Below are positions 36,272 to 42,125 of a stretch of DNA of 64,000 bases, one piece after another. The DNA is from Thermocrinis minervae. Its GTDB lineage: Bacteria > Aquificota > Aquificia > Aquificales > Aquificaceae. Where the stretch lies: contig NZ_LT670846.1 of assembly GCF_900142435.1 (NCBI RefSeq), forward strand, positions 1,303,822-1,367,821. The letters run 5' to 3'. Every line of letters begins with the position of its first letter. Positions within the stretch are counted from its first letter, which is position 1. The translations under genes and the position numbers were made by a program. The notes beneath the pieces were generated by a model that worked only from the letters and a program-made list of their open reading frames with translations, was not told the origin of the DNA and ran no database searches.

Positions 36272-36892
36272 ATGTTTGTAGAGGACCATCCCTTTGCTCT
36301 AGCATACAAACTTGTAAGGGAAGGCAAGCTAGACCCCTGGAAGGTGGACATAGTAGAGTTAGCAAACGCTTACTTAGATTACATAAGACAGGCAGAACTT
36401 TTGGAGCTTAGCATACCCGCAAGGGCCATACTGGCCGCTTCTTTCCTTCTAAGGAAGAAGATGGAAGTACTCTTCCCACCATCCCCCAGAAAAGTAGAGA
36501 GAAAAAGACATTACACGCTCCAAGAACTTGTGGAACTCTTTCAGGAGGAGTATCCAGAAGTTATTGAAGAGTCTAAGGAAGACATGCAAAAAAAACTCAA
36601 AAATATCAGAAACTCTACGCATACTCTGGCAGTCAAGGTTCAAAGAAGTCAGAGAAAAGAGAAGCAGGAAAGAGTGGTACCCTTACACGTATCTAGCTTT
36701 GAAGACGCCCTAAAGGAATTACTTGAAGTCCTAAAAGAAAAGAAGAATGTCTATCTTTCTAACCTTGTAAACGGTAAGAGTATCGCTCCTTACCTTCTTG
36801 CTGCTATGACTCTTTACTATGATGGAAAGATTAACCTCTACCAAGAAAAGCCTTACTCTGACATACTCTTGGAGGTTACCGATGGTCAGTAA
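36272..36892 (+). CDS. scpA: Segregation and condensation protein A
   Basis: A 206-residue kleisin that bridges SMC heads in chromosome condensation. The N-terminal FALAYKLVREGKLDPWKVDIVELANAYLDYI and ILAASFLLRKKMEVLFPP are typical of ScpA; the C-terminal winged helix is short (SIAPYLLAAMTLYYDGKINLYQEKPYSDILLE). Overall it is about 40 residues shorter than the Bacillus protein. scpB is not adjacent. It overlaps ubiE by 11 bases. Confidence 0.88.
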   Translation: MFVEDHPFALAYKLVREGKLDPWKVDIVELANAYLDYIRQAELLELSIPARAILAASFLLRKKMEVLFPPSPRKVERKRHYTLQELVELFQEEYPEVIEESKEDMQKKLKNIRNSTHTLAVKVQRSQRKEKQERVVPLHVSSFEDALKELLEVLKEKKNVYLSNLVNGKSIAPYLLAAMTLYYDGKINLYQEKPYSDILLEVTDGQ

Positions 36893-37538
36893 AAGAGTCA
36901 TATCCGATGTGTTTAACAAGGTAAGCGAAAAGTACGACATTTTTCTAGATCTAGTAACCCTTGGACTTATAAACAGATGGCAGAAGACACTGATCTCCAT
37001 GCTGAGCGAAGAAGGCAACAGATTGGACATAGGAACAGGAACAGGAGAGGTCCTTGTAAAGTCTAACAACAGGGGTCTAAAGGTAGGCATAGACTTGGCC
37101 AAGGGCATGCTAATCAAAGCAAAGAAAAAATGCAAAGAATGCTACTTTGTCCTCGCAGATGCCGAAAACCTGCCCTTCAAAGAAGGCTCTTTTAACACTA
37201 TAACCTTGTCTCTTGTTTATCGCCATCTTTTGAACAAAGAGGCTTTCCTTTCAGAAGCTAACAGGGTACTAAAACCAGGGGGACAGATAGGAATCCTGGA
37301 CTTGAGTAAGAGCAAGATGACCTATCCCCTTTTTATTCTCTTTAAGTACATACTAAAACCTTTGGGTGTACTGCTTTTTGGACCTGACAAGTGGGAGTTT
37401 TTCGTGCATTCTATAGAAAACAGCTTATCAAAGGAAGAGCTCGCAAGGGAAACGAAAAAGTTTGGTTTTGAGCTTGTAGATTACAAGGAAAGCTTTTTTG
37501 GACTGGTAATGTTTGCAGTTTTCAAAAAGCCTTCTTAA
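36882..37538 (+). CDS. ubiE: UbiE/MenG-type quinone methyltransferase
   Basis: A 218-residue SAM-dependent methyltransferase. VSKRVISDVFNKVSEKYD matches the UbiE N-terminus; SAM motifs are LDIGTGTGEVLV and DAENLPFKEGSFN, and the family segment NRVLKPGGQIGILDLSK follows. Likely role is C-methylation of the respiratory naphthoquinone. I choose ATG 36882, with GGAGG six bases upstream inside scpA. Its stop codon lies within a degenerate CRISPR repeat (37532-37560). Confidence 0.88.
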   Translation: MVSKRVISDVFNKVSEKYDIFLDLVTLGLINRWQKTLISMLSEEGNRLDIGTGTGEVLVKSNNRGLKVGIDLAKGMLIKAKKKCKECYFVLADAENLPFKEGSFNTITLSLVYRHLLNKEAFLSEANRVLKPGGQIGILDLSKSKMTYPLFILFKYILKPLGVLLFGPDKWEFFVHSIENSLSKEELARETKKFGFELVDYKESFFGLVMFAVFKKPS

Positions 37539-37560
37539 CACCACCAGAAAGATTAGAAAT
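37532..37560 (-). repeat. Degenerate outlying CRISPR repeat
   Basis: 29 bases matching the array repeat at 23 positions, including ACCAG, AAGATTAGAAA. It is in the same orientation as array 2 and lies 329 bp before its first intact repeat. It covers the ubiE stop codon. Degenerate repeats normally mark the leader-distal end of an array, so array 2 probably once reached here. Confidence 0.75.
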
Positions 37561-37566
37561 CCAGCT

Positions 37567-37866
37567 TCATGACCAAAACCACTTCCATATGTCTAGCAGG
37601 ATGCGAATAATGCGCTTAAGGATACCAAATATGACTTCTAGCACTTTTACTAGGAATTCTGCTATGGTGTCGATAACGGTGTTAAACAGGAAACCGAGCA
37701 AAATGTAAATAGCGAAACTTGCAAACACAACGAGAAAAACGAGGAAGGGAAGGAGTAGGATCTCAAAAGGGGAAGGCCAATCTACGGAGTGCTTCTTTAG
37801 CTTCACCAGTAAGTAGAGAACCATGAAAGCTAGAAGGTAATACTTCCAAGACCCATCTCTATCCAT
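37567..37866 (-). CDS. Small membrane protein lodged in the end of CRISPR array 2
   Basis: A 99-residue protein I do not recognise. It has a short basic N-terminus, a hydrophobic helix at about 9-22, a long hydrophobic stretch at about 35-62, then an amphipathic Leu/Ile/Val helix ending in a Trp-rich basic tail (RIIRILLDIWKWFWS). The ATG at 37866 has AAGGGGG 7 bases upstream; the frame stays open further into the first repeat, but that part is repeat sequence. The whole gene lies in the interval between the degenerate repeat and the intact array. It is the only gene of a convergent pair in the window that does not overlap its partner. Confidence 0.6.
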   Translation of the reverse strand: MDRDGSWKYYLLAFMVLYLLVKLKKHSVDWPSPFEILLLPFLVFLVVFASFAIYILLGFLFNTVIDTIAEFLVKVLEVIFGILKRIIRILLDIWKWFWS

Positions 37867-37880
37867 TGCTCTGCCCCCTT

Positions 37881-37890
37881 CTTTCAACTC
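37881..37890 (-). repeat. Partial CRISPR repeat end (10 bp)
   Basis: CTTTCAACTC, the first ten bases of the repeat, occurs directly before (and sharing one base with) the first intact repeat of array 2. It looks like a remnant of another repeat junction or a slippage duplication. Confidence 0.55.
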
Positions 37891-38382
37891 TTTCAACTCC
37901 ACCAGGAAGATTAGAAACATGCTTGTGTAGTCTCCTGCAAAGATGCGCAGCTTGTCCTTTCAACTCCACCAGGAAGATTAGAAACGCATATTGCGACTGT
38001 GTTTGATGATTTCGATGAAGCAGCTTTCAACTCCACCAGGAAGATTAGAAACATTTTCCACTCAAAGAACTCAAGATAGAAGCATCAGGCTTTCAACTCC
38101 ACCAGGAAGATTAGAAACCACACCACGCTTAGACCTTCTTCCTGAACTTTTTCCCTTTCAACTCCACCAGGAAGATTAGAAACGAAATGCCGCAACTGGG
38201 GCATCGCGGATATGATGTGCTTTCAACTCCACCAGGAAGATTAGAAACCAGTCCTACGATTGGATCAAGGCCAAGCCAGATGCTCCGCTTTCAACTCCAC
38301 CAGGAAGATTAGAAACACCCTAACAAGAAATACATAAACGCGGAGACAGGTACCTTTCAACTCCACCAGGAAGATTAGAAAC
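37890..38382 (-). CRISPR. CRISPR array 2: 8 repeats, 7 spacers
   Basis: Eight perfect copies of the same 29-bp repeat as array 1 begin at 37890, 37957, 38024, 38090, 38155, 38220, 38288 and 38354. Spacers are 36-39 bp, none shared with array 1 by eye. Several have higher G+C than array 1 spacers. The leader lies at the right and transcription runs leftward. No cas genes are adjacent, so the array depends on proteins encoded elsewhere. Confidence 0.98.
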
Positions 38383-38403
38383 CTCAACTTTACCTATCTA
38401 TCT

Positions 38404-38431
38404 ATTATACACACTTCAAAGATTTTGTCAA
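38404..38431 (-). promoter_or_regulatory. Pre-crRNA promoter of array 2
   Basis: TTGACA (38431-38426), a 16-base spacer and TATAAT (38409-38404) on the minus strand, directed into array 2. It differs from copy 1 only at one spacer base. Confidence 0.88.
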
Positions 38432-38443
38432 GGGGGTACCCCC
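38432..38443. promoter_or_regulatory. GGGGGTACCCCC palindrome, copy 2
   Basis: Identical to the palindrome at 27673-27684 and in the same position, touching the -35 box. Confidence 0.5.
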
Positions 38444-38773
38444 TTCAAGTGAAGGTGCATTTCCGGAAACCGCCAGTGGGCCAGAGGGACCCTCAAAAAT
38501 AACACTTTCACCCTCCTAAAGTCATTGAGTATCAAGCCTCAGAAATGCATAAACGTGAGAAATCCAGATATCTAAAAATTTAAAAATAAAGACTCTCCAT
38601 ACCCTTCACAAGTCCTTGATTTTCAAGCTTTTTAAAAGATACACGTCAGTTTTAGACACCCATAAGGTCAAAAAGTGCAAAAATTGCGTTTTTCCAAAAG
38701 TATTCCCAAAAGTACCCCTACAAAACCCTTGTACTACAAATACCAGAAAGGCAAGAAATCAAAGAGCAGTTTT

Positions 38774-38967
38774 ATTGAGCCTAAAAAATATACATTTACA
38801 ATTTTTGCTCAAGGCACCTCATTTATCTTATTGATTCTAAAGGGTTCTAGATGTCAAGGTTAAAAAAGTTATCCTTTACAATTGTGTGGAAGGAAAGCTT
38901 TGGCAAGCGCCCGTTCTACTGTAATCCTTTTCACGATCCCAGTGCTGGCCTATTATACTTATTTCTC
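38774..38967 (+). promoter_or_regulatory. Region upstream of lysS with -10 box
   Basis: 194 bp between leader copy 2 and lysS. TATACT at 38954-38959 ends 8 bases before the lysS ATG. An open frame from 38851 joins lysS, but its first 39 codons have no family similarity and cross this promoter. TTGAGC...GCTCAA forms a weak inverted repeat near 38775-38815. Nothing else is seen. Confidence 0.45.
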
Positions 38968-40656
38968 ATGGGAGAAAATTCAAGGGTACAAAAGAAGCCA
39001 GAAGTTTACCCCTACAAGTACGATGTTACAGGAGACATAGGAGCTATCAAGAGCCAGTACGAGGTAGACCCTAAAGGTCAGGAAGTAACAGTAAGAGGAG
39101 AAGTGAAGAGAGTGTCCAAACTTGAAGATGGATACTTTGTAAGGCTCTCTGACGAACAAGGTCTTGAGCTGGTAGTTCTCACAAGAGAGGAACTCCTACA
39201 GGGTAAAGAGTACAACCTAAGAGGAAGGCTTATAAGGTACGAAGGAAAGCTTGCCCTGGAAGATGCTATACCCGTTGACGAAGAGGGGAAGAGTATAGGT
39301 GAAGTAAAAGAGTTTTACGATAAGGATCCTCAGTTTAGAGAGGTAAAGCTAGCTGGTAGGCTTGTATCTCTCAGAAGTATGGGTAAAGCCATCTTTGGAC
39401 ATATACAAGATTATTCTGGCAAGATCCAGGTGTACATAAAGAAGGACGTGCTGGGTGATGAAAAGTTCTCCATATTTGAAGAGACTGTAGACGTAGGAGA
39501 CATACTGGGAGTAGAGGGGAAGCTTTTTAGAACCAAGACGGGAGAGCTAACTATAGAGGTCCAAGACTTTATGCTATTGGCCAAATGCTTACATCCTCTA
39601 CCAGAAAAATGGCATGGTCTTAAGGATGTAGAGGTAAGGTACAGGCAGAGGTACCTGGACCTTATATCAAACCCAGAGGCTAGAAGTATATTTATCCTCA
39701 GGAGCAAAATTGTATCCTTACTCAGGCGCTTCTTAGACGAGAGAGGCTTTATAGAGGTAGAAACTCCCATACTACAACCCATAGCCTCTGGAGCCAATGC
39801 CAAGCCCTTTATCACCTATCATAACTACTTAGAACAGAACCTATACCTCAGAATAGCTCCAGAGCTTTACCTCAAGAGGCTCATAGTAGGAGGCTTTAAC
39901 AGAGTCTACGAGCTTGGAAAGAACTTCAGGAACGAGGGTGTGGATACTACCCATAACCCAGAGTTTACCATGGTAGAGTTTTACTGCGCTTACTGGGACT
40001 ACAAAGACCTCATGAAGTTCACAGAGGAGCTTTTTACTTACATCCTTGACAATATAGTAGGCAGCAGGGCAATCACCTACAGAGGTAGAGAGCTTGACTT
40101 TAACCCACCCTTCAAGGTTTACAGGTACTTTGACCTTCTGAAGGAAAAGACAGGAAAGGACAAAGACTTTTTCTTAAGGGATGTGGAAGGCTTGAGAAAG
40201 CTTGCCATAGATCTTGGAATACCCAAGGCAGAAAAGCTTACCCACGCCAAGCTTATAGATAAGGTCTTTGACGTGCTGGTAGAGGACGAGCTCTGGGGCC
40301 CTGTGTTTGTGGTGGACTTTCCTAAGATTCTCTCACCGTTGGCCAAAACCCACCGGGAAGATCCAGACCTGGTGGAAAGGTTTGAGCTCTTCATAGCAGG
40401 TAAGGAGATAGCAAACGCTTACACGGAGCTCAACGATCCTTTTGAACAGAGGGAAAGATTTTTAGAACAGCTGAAGGAAAAGGAAATGGGAGACGAAGAG
40501 GCCATGCAGATGGACGAAGATTTCGTAACTGCCCTCGAGTACGGAATGCCACCCACAGCTGGTGAAGGTATTGGCATAGACAGATTAGTGATGATACTGG
40601 CTGATGTAGATTCCATAAGAGAAGTCATACTTTTCCCAGCTCTTAGAAGTAAATGA
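38968..40656 (+). CDS. lysS: Lysyl-tRNA synthetase (class II) with extra N-terminal OB-like domain
   Basis: A 562-residue synthetase, about 60 longer than E. coli LysS. After a short KKPEVYPYKYDV start, an additional beta-rich segment (about 38-105, VTVRGEVKRV...RGRLIRYEGKLALED) looks like a second OB fold. It is followed by the canonical anticodon-binding OB domain (about 126-235, LAGRLVSLRSMGKAIFGHIQDYSGKIQVY). The catalytic domain has motif 2 FRNEGVDTTHNPEFTMVEFY and motif 3 GEGIGIDRLVM. The start at 38968 rests on the family start and the TATACT box 8 bases upstream. It overlaps thiE by 4 bases. Confidence 0.93.
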   Translation: MGENSRVQKKPEVYPYKYDVTGDIGAIKSQYEVDPKGQEVTVRGEVKRVSKLEDGYFVRLSDEQGLELVVLTREELLQGKEYNLRGRLIRYEGKLALEDAIPVDEEGKSIGEVKEFYDKDPQFREVKLAGRLVSLRSMGKAIFGHIQDYSGKIQVYIKKDVLGDEKFSIFEETVDVGDILGVEGKLFRTKTGELTIEVQDFMLLAKCLHPLPEKWHGLKDVEVRYRQRYLDLISNPEARSIFILRSKIVSLLRRFLDERGFIEVETPILQPIASGANAKPFITYHNYLEQNLYLRIAPELYLKRLIVGGFNRVYELGKNFRNEGVDTTHNPEFTMVEFYCAYWDYKDLMKFTEELFTYILDNIVGSRAITYRGRELDFNPPFKVYRYFDLLKEKTGKDKDFFLRDVEGLRKLAIDLGIPKAEKLTHAKLIDKVFDVLVEDELWGPVFVVDFPKILSPLAKTHREDPDLVERFELFIAGKEIANAYTELNDPFEQRERFLEQLKEKEMGDEEAMQMDEDFVTALEYGMPPTAGEGIGIDRLVMILADVDSIREVILFPALRSK

Positions 40657-41216
40657 TGGAACTTCCAAGGCTTTATGCCATAACAGATCCAAAAGCTTAC
40701 GGTGAAGACTTTTTTGGAACCTTAAAAAAGGTCCTGGAACGTGGTGTGCGCATGATCCAACTAAGGGAAAAGGAAATAAGCGCAAGGGAATACTACCAAA
40801 AAGCCCTAAAAGCAAGACAGATAACGAGGGAGTATTCAGCACTGCTTTTGATAAACGAGCGTGTGGACATAGCCATAGCAGTAGAGGCCGATGGTGTACA
40901 CTTACCTGAGAACTCTTTACCCCCTTCTGTTGTGAAGAAGCTAAAAAAAGACCTAATAGTGGGTTACTCGGCGCATAACCTAGAGAGTGCCATATACGCC
41001 CAACAGGAAGGAGCTGACTTTGTAACCCTTAGCCCTATCTTCAGAACCGAGTCCCACCCAGAGGTAGAACCTCTGGGACCTGGTGCCCTTAAGGAAGTTA
41101 GTCAAAGACTCTCCATACCAGTCTTTGCATTGGGTGGTGTAACCTGGGACAGGATAAAGCTCTGCTACAAGAACGGAGCCTACGGAGTTGCCAGCATAAG
41201 AATGTTCCTTTCATGA
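40653..41216 (+). CDS. thiE: Thiamine-phosphate synthase ThiE (or TenI-like)
   Basis: A 187-residue TIM-barrel protein. It shows the YAITDP start, RGVRMIQLREKE, LLINERVDIA, ADGVHLPE, YSAHNLESA and FALGGVT, the thiamine phosphate synthase pattern that joins the thiazole and pyrimidine halves. Slightly shorter than E. coli ThiE (211). The paralogue TenI keeps much of this pattern, so synthase activity is probable but not certain. Overlaps lysS and miaA by 4 bases each. Confidence 0.85.
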   Translation: MMELPRLYAITDPKAYGEDFFGTLKKVLERGVRMIQLREKEISAREYYQKALKARQITREYSALLLINERVDIAIAVEADGVHLPENSLPPSVVKKLKKDLIVGYSAHNLESAIYAQQEGADFVTLSPIFRTESHPEVEPLGPGALKEVSQRLSIPVFALGGVTWDRIKLCYKNGAYGVASIRMFLS

Positions 41217-42124
41217 TAGTCATAGGTGGGCCAACGGCCGTAGGTAAGTCTGAGGTAGCCTGTCTTCTTGCCAAAGAGATAGACGGACAGATAATAAGCG
41301 CGGACTCCATGAGCGTGTACAAAAAGATGGACATAGGAACGGCAAAACCCTTAGAGTGTATGAAAGAGGTAAAGCATTACCTCATAGACGTGGTAATGCC
41401 AGGAGAGTACTTTGATGCCAAACTCTTTGAGAAGCTGGCCACACAAGCCATAGAGAACATAAAGTCAGAAGGAAAAGTACCCATAGTCTGCGGTGGTACT
41501 TACCTCTACATCCAAGCCCTTCTGTACGGCATAGACGATACACCAGAACCAGACTTTAAGCTCAGGGAGAGGCTTTACTCCATAGCTCAAAAGAAAGGAA
41601 AGCATCACCTCTACAAGAAGCTCTGCATAGTTGACCCAGTCTACTGTAAGAAGATACACCCCAACGACCTAAGAAGGGTAGTGAGAGCCCTCGAAGTATT
41701 CCTACAGACAGGAAAGCCCTTCTCTTCCTTCCATAGGTGGTCAAAACCTAGGTACGATTTTGTAGGCTTTTACCTAAAAAGGTCCTGGAATAGCCTCTCA
41801 AAGAGGATAGAAGAAAGAGTCTACCGTATGATAGAAAGCGGTCTACTGCAAGAAGTAGAAGCTTTACTGAAGGAAGGTTTTGAGAACTTTTTGACCTCTT
41901 CCCAGGCCATAGGCTACAAGGAGCTCATACCCTACCTCAAAGGCAACATATCCTTAGAAGAGGCCATAAGGAGAATAATAGACAACACCAAGGAGCAAGC
42001 AAAGAGACAGATAAGGTGGTTTAGGTCTCAAGGATGGCACGAGATAGACTTAGATGCTTTGGATACAAAACAGGTGGTAACCAAAATCATACAGATATAC
42101 ACATCCAGAAGGCATAATTATTAG
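41213..42124 (+). CDS. miaA: tRNA dimethylallyltransferase
   Basis: A 303-residue P-loop enzyme that adds the isopentenyl group to A37 of tRNAs reading UNN codons. GGPTAVGKSEVA (Walker A), ISADSMSVYKKMDIGTAKP, HYLIDVVMPGEYFDA, and the C-terminal SSQAIGYKELI and QAKRQIRWFRSQ are all present. Length is standard. It sits among other tRNA genes (lysS, rlmN, mnmG nearby). Confidence 0.96.
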   Translation: MIVIGGPTAVGKSEVACLLAKEIDGQIISADSMSVYKKMDIGTAKPLECMKEVKHYLIDVVMPGEYFDAKLFEKLATQAIENIKSEGKVPIVCGGTYLYIQALLYGIDDTPEPDFKLRERLYSIAQKKGKHHLYKKLCIVDPVYCKKIHPNDLRRVVRALEVFLQTGKPFSSFHRWSKPRYDFVGFYLKRSWNSLSKRIEERVYRMIESGLLQEVEALLKEGFENFLTSSQAIGYKELIPYLKGNISLEEAIRRIIDNTKEQAKRQIRWFRSQGWHEIDLDALDTKQVVTKIIQIYTSRRHNY

Positions 42125-42125
42125 A

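Larger units (their letters stand above)
38383..38773 (-). repeat. CRISPR leader, copy 2 (391-bp duplication)
   Basis: Gap-free match to 27624-28014 (offset 10759), differing at 14 positions, all transitions. It carries the same promoter and palindrome. Identity ends abruptly before TTGAGCC. The direct-repeat arrangement encloses gyrA through ubiE. Confidence 0.95.

Noticed and set aside
37532..37560. Treating the degenerate repeat as chance similarity
   Set aside because: 23 of 29 matches in the same orientation, 329 bp from an array with the same repeat, is too much for chance; kept as a feature.
38851..38967. 39-residue N-terminal extension of LysS
   Set aside because: No similarity to LysS, and it runs across a TATACT box placed 8 bases before ATG 38968.
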